Assembly: GCA_963747775.1 (NCBI GenBank)
Contig: CAVVGT010000001.1
Location: 429,641 to 493,640, forward strand
Reading direction: 5' to 3'
Source of the DNA: JAGVSZ01 sp963747775
GTDB taxonomy: Bacteria > Pseudomonadota > Gammaproteobacteria > Burkholderiales > SG8-39
DNA length: 64,000 nt
The position numbers and the translations under genes are program-made. Every line of letters begins with the position of its first letter. Within the stretch, counting starts at the first letter, position 1. Below the pieces are notes generated by a model that saw only the letters and a list, made by a program, of their open reading frames with translations, had not been told where the DNA came from and made no database searches. Of this stretch, positions 1 through 7,951 are shown piece after piece.

Positions 1-494
1 CCCGAACGTGATGGTATCCGTGCTGCCGTCGGGATTATTGGTTTCGGTGCGCGTCGCGGGGGGCCGATGACCTTCGGCATCGTCGGCGACGTCTTCGATC
101 GGCGATGCATCGGTGAAGTCGGCCGCGATGCGCTGGATCTTCGACGCGCCGAGGCCCGCGAGATTCCTGACGTTCGCGATGTACACCTGCGGTGGTCCCG
201 GATCGAACGCGAGCCCGAGCAGCGGCTGGCCGCCGAAGTCGCGCGCGGCGATCAGCGTGCCGTGACGCGAGTACCGCAGGAGCTTGTTCGGCGCCCCGAA
301 GTCGAACGTCGCGACGTAGATCTCGCCGGTGCGCGGATTGGCGGTGATGCCCTCCGGGAACCTCACGCCGGCGGGCAGCGTGACGAACTCGTGCACGGCC
401 TCCCGCCGGTCCCAGCCGTCGTCGTCGTCGGCCAGGGCGAGCCCGGACGCGAGCACTACCGCTCCGACGCATGTCAATGCGATCTTCTTCACGG
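1..494 (-). CDS. secreted SMP-30/NHL-type beta-propeller protein (3' end outside window)
   Basis: Only the first 164 codons are present; the gene runs off the left edge. The start is GTG at 494 behind a strong AAGGAGGA ribosome site about 5 bases upstream. The N-terminus (MKKIALTCVGAVVLASG) is a signal peptide, followed by an acidic ADDDD stretch. Downstream are motifs typical of gluconolactonase/NHL-like propellers (PEGITANPRTGEIYVATF, LLRYSRHG, GLAFDPG). Such proteins are usually exported hydrolases or binding propellers; the substrate cannot be judged. The next gene (626-1204) also encodes an exported protein with ADDDD after its signal and lies just upstream on the same strand, so the two may be co-expressed. 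Confidence 0.72.
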
Positions 495-625
495 TCTCCT
501 CCTTGTTGTCCCGCGCCGAGAAACGCGCGCCCGGCAATTGTAAGCACCGCAGCCGGCGCGGAGGAAACGATCGACGCAACGGCGGCGCGGCGCGGGCCGC
601 GCCGTTGCGGCGCACAAGGCCGGCG

Positions 626-1204
626 TCAGTCGTCGTCCGTGCGGATCTGGCCGCGGATCTCGCCCGGCGGGAACAGCGATGAGTGGACGTTCGCGTAGGT
701 CGTGCCCGCCCGGATGGCCCGCAGCAGCTCGCCGAACTCCCCGGCATCGAGCCCTTGCCCGGTGGCGGCGAGGACCTGGGCGGGCGTGATCGTCCCGGAC
801 ACGGTGCCTTCCTGCACGCACTGCGGCGTGAGGGCCGCGACCGCAGCCGGCGCCGGCGTACCGGCGGTCTGGCAGAGCCAGACCGTGATGCCGCCGACGG
901 TATGGTGCTGGCCGAAGTGGATGTGCGCCTGGGTGACGGTGCCCTCGAGCCCGTCGTAGGTCAGCTTGTAGTGGATCGCCTCCGCGCGCCGGTCGAGCGT
1001 GGCGCGGAAGGTGCCGCGCCCCGTGCTCGAGACGGCGCCGCGCAGGGTGGCCGGCGGCCCGGCCGAGAAATGCACTTCGTTGAAGCCGGAGAGCCGCGCG
1101 CGAAAGCCGCGGTCCTTGTCGTCGTCATCGGCCGCCGCGGGTGCGGCGGTCAGGGCGAGCCCCAGGGCGGCGAGCGCTACAGGCAGGTTGCGGGTACGTG
1201 TCAT
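626..1204 (-). CDS. secreted CHRD domain protein
   Basis: 192 residues with a signal peptide (residues 1-25, ending near APAAA) followed by ADDDD. The rest matches a CHRD domain: an N-terminal FRARLSGFNEV strand, a central AHIHFGQH motif and a C-terminal YANVHSSLFPPGEIRGQI motif. CHRD domains occur in chordin and in many exported bacterial proteins; their bacterial role is not established. The start is ATG at 1204, preceded by AGGAGGAGA about 10 bases upstream. It lies upstream of, and co-oriented with, the beta-propeller gene at the left edge, with about 130 bases between them. Confidence 0.85.
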   Translation of the reverse strand: MTRTRNLPVALAALGLALTAAPAAADDDDKDRGFRARLSGFNEVHFSAGPPATLRGAVSSTGRGTFRATLDRRAEAIHYKLTYDGLEGTVTQAHIHFGQHHTVGGITVWLCQTAGTPAPAAVAALTPQCVQEGTVSGTITPAQVLAATGQGLDAGEFGELLRAIRAGTTYANVHSSLFPPGEIRGQIRTDDD

Positions 1205-1320
1205 CGGGGTGTCTCCTCCTGGAGGGGAAGGGCGGGCGGGGCGTGCGCCCCGCGCGGAGGAAACACCCGTGCGCCGTCCAATATTCCCTTCCCGCGCCGG
1301 CCCGGCGGCCGGGGCGGGAA

Positions 1321-1339
1321 GCGGGCGCGGAGCGCCCGC
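1321..1339 (-). terminator. GC-rich hairpin after acyl-CoA dehydrogenase
   Basis: A perfect 8-bp inverted repeat (GCGGGCGC / GCGCCCGC, 3-base loop) begins immediately after the stop codon of the 1341-3011 gene. There is no clear T-tract, so it may act as an mRNA-stabilising hairpin rather than a true intrinsic terminator. Confidence 0.4.
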
Positions 1340-1340
1340 A

Positions 1341-3011
1341 CTACGTCCGGATGCGCGCCCGCTCCAGGATCGTTTCGACCTCGACCCGTCCGGGCAGCGT
1401 GCCGAACGACTTCCCGCCGTCGCGGCCGAGCCGCGCAGTGCAGAACGCGTCGACCACCTCCTTCGTCGAATGCTGCACGAGCAGCGCGGCCGAGACGACC
1501 TGCGCGAGCAGCTCGGTGATGCGCCGGGCGCGGCCCTCCAGCCCGTGGGCGTTGCCGAGCTCGGTGCCGATCACGTCCAGGTAACGCGACACGCGGCCGT
1601 CGGCGGCGATCGCCGGCCCGAGCTCGCGGAACAGCGCCTCGCGCGCGTTGGGGGTCTTCTCCATCGCGCGCAGCACGTCCAGGCAGATCACGTTGCCGCT
1701 GCCTTCCCAGATGCCGTTCACGGGCGCCTCGCGGTACAGGCGGGCGACCGGGTGCTCGTCGACGTAGCCGTTGCCGCCGATGCACTCCATCGCCTCGCCC
1801 ACGAACATCGGCAGGCGCTTGCACAGCCAGAACTTGGCGACCGGCGTGAGGATGCGCGTGAGCAGCCGCTCGTGCTCGTCGTCCTGCTGGCGGTCGAAGG
1901 CGCGCGCGAGCCGGAACGCGAGCAGGGTCGCGGCCTCGGCCTCGATCGCGAGGTCGGCGAGCACGTTCTGCATCAGCGGCTGCGCGTCGAGCGCGCGACC
2001 GAACGCGACGCGGTGCGCGCAGTGGTGCAGCGCCTGGTTGAGCGCGGCGCGCATCATGCCGGCGACCGCGACCACGATGTCGAAGCGCGTGAGGTGCGCC
2101 ATCTCGATGAGCGTGGCGATGCCGCGCCCCGGCTCGCCGACGAGCTGCGCGAGCGTGCCGTCGTACTCGATCTCGGCGGAGGCATTGGAGCGGTTGCCGA
2201 CCTTGTCCTTCAGCCGCTGGATCAGGAAGCGGTTGCGCTGGCCGTCGGGCATCACGCGCGGCACGAGGAAGCAGGTGATCGCGCCTTCGAGCAGCGCGAG
2301 GGTGAGGAAGCCGTCCGACATCGGCGCCGAGCAGAACCACTTGTGGCCGCGCAGCTCGTACCAGTCGGCGCTCAGGCGGCGCGCGCGAGTCTGCGTGGAA
2401 CGCAGGTCCGAGCCGCCCTGTTTTTCGGTCATCGCCATGCCGACCATCGCGCCGAGCTTGTCCGGCACCGGCACGAGTCGCGGGTCGTAATGGTCCGCGG
2501 TGAGCTTCGGCTCCCACGTCTTCGCCAGCGCGGGCGTGCCGCGCAGCACCTGCACCGACGCGAAGGTCATCGTGATCGGGCACGCGGTGCCGTTCTCGCC
2601 CTGGTTCCACAGATAGTTGAGCGCGGCACGCGCAACAAAGCCGCCGCCGCGCGCCGCGGTCCACGCCGTGGAGTGCAGCCCGTTCGCGAGCGCGAGGGTC
2701 ATCAGCTCGTGGTAGGCCGGGTGGTACTCGATCTCGTCGATGCGGTGGCCGAACGCGTCGTGCGTGCGCAGCTCCGGGGCCACCCGGTTCGCCTGCGACG
2801 CGAGCATCTGCAGCCGTTCGCTCCCGACCAGCTCGCCGAGGTCGTCGGCGCGGCCCGCGATCCAGCTCCCGCCGGCGCGCTGGACGGCATCGCGCAGGAT
2901 CGCGTCGCCGGACCAGGCGTTGTAGCCGACGAGCGGCGGCGGCTGGTTGGTGACCTGGTGGGTCGGCCGGGTAAAGCGGATGGTGTCGAGGTCTTCGAGG
3001 CGGTCGTTCAT
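1341..3011 (-). CDS. AidB-like acyl-CoA dehydrogenase
   Basis: 556 residues, the length of the AidB/isovaleryl-CoA-dehydrogenase-like subfamily (ordinary acyl-CoA dehydrogenases are about 380-400). Recognisable parts are MAMTEKQGGSDLRSTQT (flavin/substrate loop), ELRGHKWFCSAPMSDGF, the GGNGYVDE loop and ARLYREAPVNGIWEGSGNV near residue 430. AidB-type proteins are FAD-binding and in E. coli are linked to the adaptive response to alkylation damage; the physiological substrate here is unknown. ATG at 3011 is chosen because GGAGG lies 7 bases upstream; an in-frame ATG at 3038 has no ribosome site. It is monocistronic in appearance. Confidence 0.88.
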   Translation of the reverse strand: MNDRLEDLDTIRFTRPTHQVTNQPPPLVGYNAWSGDAILRDAVQRAGGSWIAGRADDLGELVGSERLQMLASQANRVAPELRTHDAFGHRIDEIEYHPAYHELMTLALANGLHSTAWTAARGGGFVARAALNYLWNQGENGTACPITMTFASVQVLRGTPALAKTWEPKLTADHYDPRLVPVPDKLGAMVGMAMTEKQGGSDLRSTQTRARRLSADWYELRGHKWFCSAPMSDGFLTLALLEGAITCFLVPRVMPDGQRNRFLIQRLKDKVGNRSNASAEIEYDGTLAQLVGEPGRGIATLIEMAHLTRFDIVVAVAGMMRAALNQALHHCAHRVAFGRALDAQPLMQNVLADLAIEAEAATLLAFRLARAFDRQQDDEHERLLTRILTPVAKFWLCKRLPMFVGEAMECIGGNGYVDEHPVARLYREAPVNGIWEGSGNVICLDVLRAMEKTPNAREALFRELGPAIAADGRVSRYLDVIGTELGNAHGLEGRARRITELLAQVVSAALLVQHSTKEVVDAFCTARLGRDGGKSFGTLPGRVEVETILERARIRT

Positions 3012-3167
3012 GCGGGCCTCCGAGGGTGTGTCTGCCATGTTACGCGCGGGTCCGCCCCGCTGCCCGGCGGGTTCGTGGCGGTTCCATGACCTACTGCCGC
3101 CGGCGGGCGTTGCTCACATTCGGAAGCGCGAGCTGCGGCCATTCGAGCTGCGGGACGCGGCCGCGCG

Positions 3168-4067
3168 CTAGGCACGCCAGCTCAGCAGTGCCGCCCGCGC
3201 GATCTCCTCGCCCCACTCCTGTGCGAAGTGGCCGGCCTGAGCATGCACGAAAGGCTCGGGACAGCCGCGGATGAGCTTGCGCAGCGCGCTCATCACCGGC
3301 GGCCCGAGCACCGGGTCGGTCGACCCGATCGCCATGAACGACTGCCCGCGCCACTCGCGCTGCCACCAGTCGCGCGCGCGACGCGAGAGCGCAGCCCCGT
3401 CGGCATCGGGATGCTCGGGCACGAGGTTCGGGAAGCGCCGCACGCCTGCCTTGTAGCTCACGTCGGGATACGGCGCGGCATAGGCCGCGGCCTCTGCGTC
3501 GCTCAGATGCGGACACGAGCGCTTCATCAGCTTGGCGACGTCCATGTCGGGGTTCTTGTTGGCCCACGCGCGCCACGCGAGAAAGCCCTCGCTGAGCGGG
3601 ACGTCGCCGGTCGCGAGCGCGGTGTTCATTACGAGCAGCCGCCCGAACCGTTCCGGCATGTCCATCGGCAGCGTGAGTCCGAGCAGCCCGCCCCAGTCCT
3701 GCACGACCAGCGTCACGCCGCGGAGATCGAGGGCCGCGACGAATGCGAGGAGCGACTCGCGGTGGCGCGTGAACGTGTACCACGCCTCATCCGCCGGCTT
3801 GTCGCTGCGGCCGAAGCCGAAGAGGTCGGGCGCAACGACGCGCGCGCCGCTCTCGGTGAACACCGGGATCATGCGGCGGTAGAGGTAGCTCCAGGTCGGC
3901 TGCCCGTGCAGGCAGAGGAACGTGCGCGCCGCGTCGCGCGGCCCCTCGTCGAGGTAGTGCATCCGCAGGCCGTCGCAACCGGGCAGGCGCTCGACGTAGT
4001 GCGGCGCGAACGCGAACCCGGGCAGCGCGGCGAAGCGCCCGTCGGGCGTGCGGAGAATTTCGGACAT
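3168..4067 (-). CDS. haloalkane dehalogenase (subfamily I, DhlA-like)
   Basis: 299-residue alpha/beta hydrolase. The oxyanion motif HGQPTWSY (residues 54-61) and the nucleophile elbow VVQDWGG place Asp124 as nucleophile and Trp125 as a halide-binding residue, the same arrangement and numbering as DhlA-type haloalkane dehalogenases. A downstream IGSTDPVLGP segment supplies the expected acid, and HAQAGHFAQEWGE supplies the catalytic His. The family hydrolyses carbon-halogen bonds to an alcohol plus halide; some members with these motifs act on other esters or epoxides, so the substrate is inferred. The start is ATG at 4067 with a weak AGGA close upstream. It is transcribed divergently from the Bug receptor gene. 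Confidence 0.82.
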   Translation of the reverse strand: MSEILRTPDGRFAALPGFAFAPHYVERLPGCDGLRMHYLDEGPRDAARTFLCLHGQPTWSYLYRRMIPVFTESGARVVAPDLFGFGRSDKPADEAWYTFTRHRESLLAFVAALDLRGVTLVVQDWGGLLGLTLPMDMPERFGRLLVMNTALATGDVPLSEGFLAWRAWANKNPDMDVAKLMKRSCPHLSDAEAAAYAAPYPDVSYKAGVRRFPNLVPEHPDADGAALSRRARDWWQREWRGQSFMAIGSTDPVLGPPVMSALRKLIRGCPEPFVHAQAGHFAQEWGEEIARAALLSWRA

Positions 4068-4181
4068 CTTCCTGGGCCCCTTCGATGCAGGCGCGGATTG
4101 TCGCGCAACCGGCGGCGCGGGTGGTGACAACCGGACGCCGGCCGGGCGATACTGCCGCGCCCCCAAGGAGGAGACCGAGTC

Positions 4182-5162
4182 ATGCGAGCAGGAAGAATAC
4201 TGTTGAGGTCCGTCGTCGGCGCCGCGCTCGCCCTGGCGGCGTCCGGCGCGTTCGCACAGGCTTTCCCGTCCAAGCCGATCAAGATCATCGTCCCGTTCCC
4301 GGCGGGCGGCACCACCGACATCGTCGCGCGCCTCGTGGCGCAGCGGATGAGCGAGACGATCGGGCAGCCGGTGCTGGTGGAGAACCGCGGCGGCGCGGGC
4401 GGCCAGCTCGGCGCGGAAGCCGTGGCGAAGTCCCCGCCCGACGGCTACACGCTGCTGATGCACAACGTCACGTTCCCGCTCGCGTCGGCGGCGGCGCAGT
4501 TTGCCGGGCGCCCGCTCTACAACGTCGACACCGATTTCGCCGGCGTCTCGATCGCCGTCTACGTGCCGCTCGTGATCACCGCGAGCCCCGCGGTCCCGGC
4601 GAAGGACCTGCGCGAGCTGGCGAAGCTGCTGCAGGGCGATCGCAACCTGCACTACACCTACGGCTCGACCGGGCCGGGCTCGTTCATGAACGTGATGGGC
4701 GAGGCCTTCAACCGCGAGGCCAAGGTCCAGATGACGCACGTGCCGCTGAAAGGCGCGGCGCCGCTGAAGCAGGAGCTCCTCGCCGGCCGGTTGCAGGTCG
4801 GCGGCGACCAGCTCTCGTCTTCGCTCGCGGACATCCGGAGCGGCAAGCTGCGCGCGCTCGCGACCAACGCGTCGAAGCGCATCCCGGAGCTGCCCGACGT
4901 GCAGACGGTGCGCGAGCAGGGCTATCCCGGTCTTGAGGCCGACGGCTGGAACGGCCTGTTCGTCCCGGCGAAGACGCCGCGCGACGTGATCGACCGCCTG
5001 CAGCGCGAGGTCGCGGCGGCGGTGAAGCATCCGGAGACCGCCAAGCGCCTCGCCGAGAACGCCGCCGAGCCCGTCGGTTCGACGCCGGCCGAGCAGGACG
5101 CGATCCTGCGCCGTCAGCTCGAGCAGTTCCGTCCGGTCATCAAGGAGATGAAGCTGGAGTAG
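4182..5162 (+). CDS. Bug/TctC-family tripartite tricarboxylate receptor
   Basis: 326 residues with signal peptide MRAGRILLRSVVGAALALAASG(AFAQ). The mature protein starts with FPSKPIKIIVPFPAGG and continues with TDIVARLVAQRM and ENRGGAGGQ...PPDGYTL, the hallmark first half of Bug (Bordetella uptake gene) periplasmic receptors. These bind carboxylates or related small molecules, often as orphans lacking the TctAB membrane partners, as here. A strong AAGGAGGAGAC site precedes ATG 4182. The last 23 bases overlap the convergent desaturase gene. Divergence from the dehalogenase suggests, but does not prove, uptake of a related halogenated or organic acid. Confidence 0.92.
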   Translation: MRAGRILLRSVVGAALALAASGAFAQAFPSKPIKIIVPFPAGGTTDIVARLVAQRMSETIGQPVLVENRGGAGGQLGAEAVAKSPPDGYTLLMHNVTFPLASAAAQFAGRPLYNVDTDFAGVSIAVYVPLVITASPAVPAKDLRELAKLLQGDRNLHYTYGSTGPGSFMNVMGEAFNREAKVQMTHVPLKGAAPLKQELLAGRLQVGGDQLSSSLADIRSGKLRALATNASKRIPELPDVQTVREQGYPGLEADGWNGLFVPAKTPRDVIDRLQREVAAAVKHPETAKRLAENAAEPVGSTPAEQDAILRRQLEQFRPVIKEMKLE

Positions 5163-6147
5163 CCGCCGGCCGGTCGGCGAAGACCCGCCGCAGCGTGGCG
5201 CGGAGCGGACGGATCTCGGCACCCTCGAGAATGCCGTGTGCCGCGAGCGCGACGTGCAGGCGCGGCAGGTTGTAGTGCGGCACCGCCGGATAGAGGTGGT
5301 GCTCGACGTGGTAGTTCACGTGGTGCGGGAACATCGCGTAGCGCACCCAGAATGGAACGAGATTCGTGCGCGCGGCGGTGAGCGGCGAACCGTAATCGGT
5401 CACCGCGCCGTGCTCGCAGATCGCGCGCAGCCGCAGGATCGCCTGCAGCACCGTCACCAGCGGCAGCATCCACAGCACCGCGTATTGCCAGCCCCAGCCG
5501 GTCGCGAACGCGACGACCGGCGCGATCACGTGGAAGCCGAGCACGGTCCAGCGGTCGCGCCGGGCTGCCGCGCGCAGGCGGGGGCTCGTGTCGTCGAGCG
5601 GCCGTTCGGCCTTGCCGGTCTCGGCGTTGAGCGACGGCGCGCCGAAAAAGTACGCGAACGTCTTGAACGCCGTCAGCCCGACGAGGTCTTTCGCGAGCTT
5701 CTGCGCGAGGTACGCCTTGCCGCGCGGATAGCCGCCGTGCAGCGCGATGTCGGGGTCCTGCGGGCCGTACAGGTGGTTGTGGTGCAGCCGGTGAATGACG
5801 CGATAGGTGCACATCGAGACGCCGGCGATCGTCCCGCACAGGCGGCCGACCGCGTCGTTGACCCAGCGCATCTCGTAGAGCCGGTAGTGGGCGGCGTCGT
5901 GCGCGAGCACGAACAGCGCGTGCTGCAGCGGCGCGATCAGCACCACCGCGATCGCCGCGGCCCACCACGACCAGAACGCCACCGCGAGGCCGATGACGAG
6001 CGCGAGCAGCGCGAAGGTCTGCACCACGGCGAGGGTCGAGCGCACGGGGTCGAGCCGCGTGAGCGGGGCGAGCGCGTCCGGCGGGAGCCGCTTGCGGACG
6101 TCGTCGCGGAACTCTTCGCCGGTGGCGGAGGCGATTGCGACGGTCAT
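5140..6147 (-). CDS. membrane fatty acid desaturase family protein
   Basis: 335 residues with the three His boxes of membrane desaturases/hydroxylases: HDAAH (about residue 84), HRLHH (about 119) and NYHVEHH (about 279). Hydrophobic segments lie near residues 43-82 and 200-235. These di-iron enzymes introduce double bonds or hydroxyls into fatty acyl chains or related lipids at the inner membrane; exact regiochemistry cannot be read. The 3' end overlaps the convergent Bug gene by 23 bases. It is followed upstream, on the same strand, by the enoyl-CoA hydratase gene (25-base gap), so an operon with 6172-9520 is possible. Confidence 0.88.
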   Translation of the reverse strand: MTVAIASATGEEFRDDVRKRLPPDALAPLTRLDPVRSTLAVVQTFALLALVIGLAVAFWSWWAAAIAVVLIAPLQHALFVLAHDAAHYRLYEMRWVNDAVGRLCGTIAGVSMCTYRVIHRLHHNHLYGPQDPDIALHGGYPRGKAYLAQKLAKDLVGLTAFKTFAYFFGAPSLNAETGKAERPLDDTSPRLRAAARRDRWTVLGFHVIAPVVAFATGWGWQYAVLWMLPLVTVLQAILRLRAICEHGAVTDYGSPLTAARTNLVPFWVRYAMFPHHVNYHVEHHLYPAVPHYNLPRLHVALAAHGILEGAEIRPLRATLRRVFADRPAATPASSP

Positions 6148-6171
6148 TACCGCGATCCTACCCCCGCCGCG

Positions 6172-6972
6172 TCAGATCGCGCCGAAGTCGCCGTGCCGGC
6201 CCTTCCCGCCGGAGAACCGCGCCGCGCCGCTCACCGCCTCGATCATCGTCGGCATGCCGTTCAGCCATTCGCGCTCGAGTCCCTCGCGCACCGACAGGCC
6301 GTGCGTCTCGTAGGCCGAGCGCCGGTCGGCGCGCACCGCGCCCTGCGGAAAGCGCGCGATCTCGCGCGCGATCGCCTCGGCTTCCTCGCGCGCGCGCCCG
6401 CGCGGGACGACGCGCTCGGCGAGGCCGATGCGCAGCGCTTCCGCGGCGTCGACCTTGCGCCCGGTGAGGATGAGGTCCAGCGCGCGGCCCATGCCGACGA
6501 TGCGCGGCAGCCGCACCGTGCCGCCGTCGACGAGCGGCACGCCCCAGCGCCGGCAGTAGACGCCGAAGAACGCGTCCTCTTCCATCACGCGCATGTCGCA
6601 CCACAGCGCGAGCTCCATGCCGCCCGCAACCGCTGCACCCGCGACGGCGGCGATCACCGGCTTGTCGAGCGCGAGGCGCGACGGGCCCATCGGGCCCCGG
6701 GGCGGCGGCGCCGATCCCGGCGGAAAGTCGAGCGCCAGCTCGGCGCGCACGTCCTTTCCGGCGAGCGATGCGCCGTACTTCAGGTCCCAGCCGGCGCAGA
6801 ACGTCCCGTGCGCGCCGAAGAAGACCCCGACCTTCGCGTCCGGGTCGCGGTTGAACGCTTCGAACGCCGCGACCAGCGCATCGGCGGTTGCCGGGTCGAC
6901 GGCGTTGCGTGCCTCCGGCCGCTCCAGGATCACCGTGGTGACCGGGCCGCTGTTTTCGACGTAGACCGCCAT
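6172..6972 (-). CDS. crotonase / enoyl-CoA hydratase family protein
   Basis: 266 residues. The crotonase oxyanion-hole segment GTFCAGWDLKYGAS (about residues 56-69) and AGAAVAGGMELALWCDM (about 107-123) are clear, followed by FGVYCRRWGVPLVDGGTVRLPR. The position that is Glu in classical hydratases near GGT is Asp-like here (LVDGGT), so this may be an isomerase, hydrolase or dehydratase variant. It acts on acyl-CoA thioesters in the cytoplasm. It lies 13 bases downstream of the DHH phosphoesterase gene on the same strand. Confidence 0.85.
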   Translation of the reverse strand: MAVYVENSGPVTTVILERPEARNAVDPATADALVAAFEAFNRDPDAKVGVFFGAHGTFCAGWDLKYGASLAGKDVRAELALDFPPGSAPPPRGPMGPSRLALDKPVIAAVAGAAVAGGMELALWCDMRVMEEDAFFGVYCRRWGVPLVDGGTVRLPRIVGMGRALDLILTGRKVDAAEALRIGLAERVVPRGRAREEAEAIAREIARFPQGAVRADRRSAYETHGLSVREGLEREWLNGMPTMIEAVSGAARFSGGKGRHGDFGAI

Positions 6973-6985
6973 GTCGGTCTCCTTA

Positions 6986-7942
6986 TCAGATTGCAGAAGC
7001 CTCGAGCCGCGCGATGAACCCCTCGAGCTGCTCGGGCGGCAGGTTGTCGATGCCCGCGGCGCCCTCGCGCCCGCCGCCGGTCGGATACTCGCGGCACAGC
7101 GCGTCGGCGCTGCGCGGCCCCGCGCCGGGCGCGCGCACGCTCACCGTGTAGCCGCCCTGCGAGTTGGGGACCGCTACCGCGTACGCGCGGTAGCGGTCCG
7201 CCGCGGCGAGTCGGTTCGCGAACGCGCCGATCACGCGCCGGCTCCACGGCGCGTCGGGCAGCAGATAGATTGCGGAGAACTTCGACGCGCGGTAGGGCGG
7301 CATCGCCGCAGCCGCGGCGAGGTCGGCGTAGCGGCCCTCGTCGAGCTGCGCGGCCACGCGCTCGCGCGCGATGAATTCGAGCGGGTTCGCGTACGGCTGG
7401 ATCAGCCGGTAGAGCGCCGCGGGCGGAAGGATCAGATCGGCCTCGGTCTCGCCGTACGCGGCGTAGTTCAAGCTCTCGCCGAGATCGCGCAATCGTTCCA
7501 CGTTGGGCCCGTCGAGTCCCAGCGGCCCGGCGAGCGCCTCGGCCGCCGGCGCGAGGTTGTCGCCGAACGCCGCCACGATGGCCCAGGCGCGGAAGCGCCC
7601 GCCGAGGTGGCGGTCGACGAGCAGGCTCGTGCAGACGTCCCGGGCGGTCTCGATGTGCGGCTCGAACAGCGGGTGGGACGGGATCGCGCCCGGGAAGTGG
7701 TGATCGAACCAGCGCACCCGCACACCGCGCGCGAGCAACTGCTCGAGCGCGGTGCGGTTGCGATCGAGCGACACGTCGAGCACCGTGACCTCGTCCCCCG
7801 ACTGCGCGGCGACGCGCTCGACCAGCGCGATGTCGCGCTTCGGGCCGGTGACGAGCACCGTCTCCGCGGGCTCGGCCAGGCGCAGCTGGTGCAGGGCGCA
7901 GATGCCGTCCGCGTCGCCGTTGAAGACGTCGATGCGTTGCAT
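6986..7942 (-). CDS. DHH-family phosphoesterase
   Basis: 318 residues. Metal-binding motifs of the DHH superfamily are present: an N-terminal DVFNGDADGICAL (aspartates of motif I), VLDVSL and the signature WFDHHFPG near residue 80. The C-terminal part has RAPGAG..., with GGGREGAAGI matching a DHHA1-type glycine motif. Members hydrolyse phosphodiesters such as oligonucleotides or cyclic dinucleotides (for example RecJ, NrnA, GdpP); the substrate here is not known. Nine bases separate it from the upstream 7952-9520 gene, suggesting co-transcription. Confidence 0.82.
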   Translation of the reverse strand: MQRIDVFNGDADGICALHQLRLAEPAETVLVTGPKRDIALVERVAAQSGDEVTVLDVSLDRNRTALEQLLARGVRVRWFDHHFPGAIPSHPLFEPHIETARDVCTSLLVDRHLGGRFRAWAIVAAFGDNLAPAAEALAGPLGLDGPNVERLRDLGESLNYAAYGETEADLILPPAALYRLIQPYANPLEFIARERVAAQLDEGRYADLAAAAAMPPYRASKFSAIYLLPDAPWSRRVIGAFANRLAAADRYRAYAVAVPNSQGGYTVSVRAPGAGPRSADALCREYPTGGGREGAAGIDNLPPEQLEGFIARLEASAI

Positions 7943-7951
7943 GCCGCCAGC

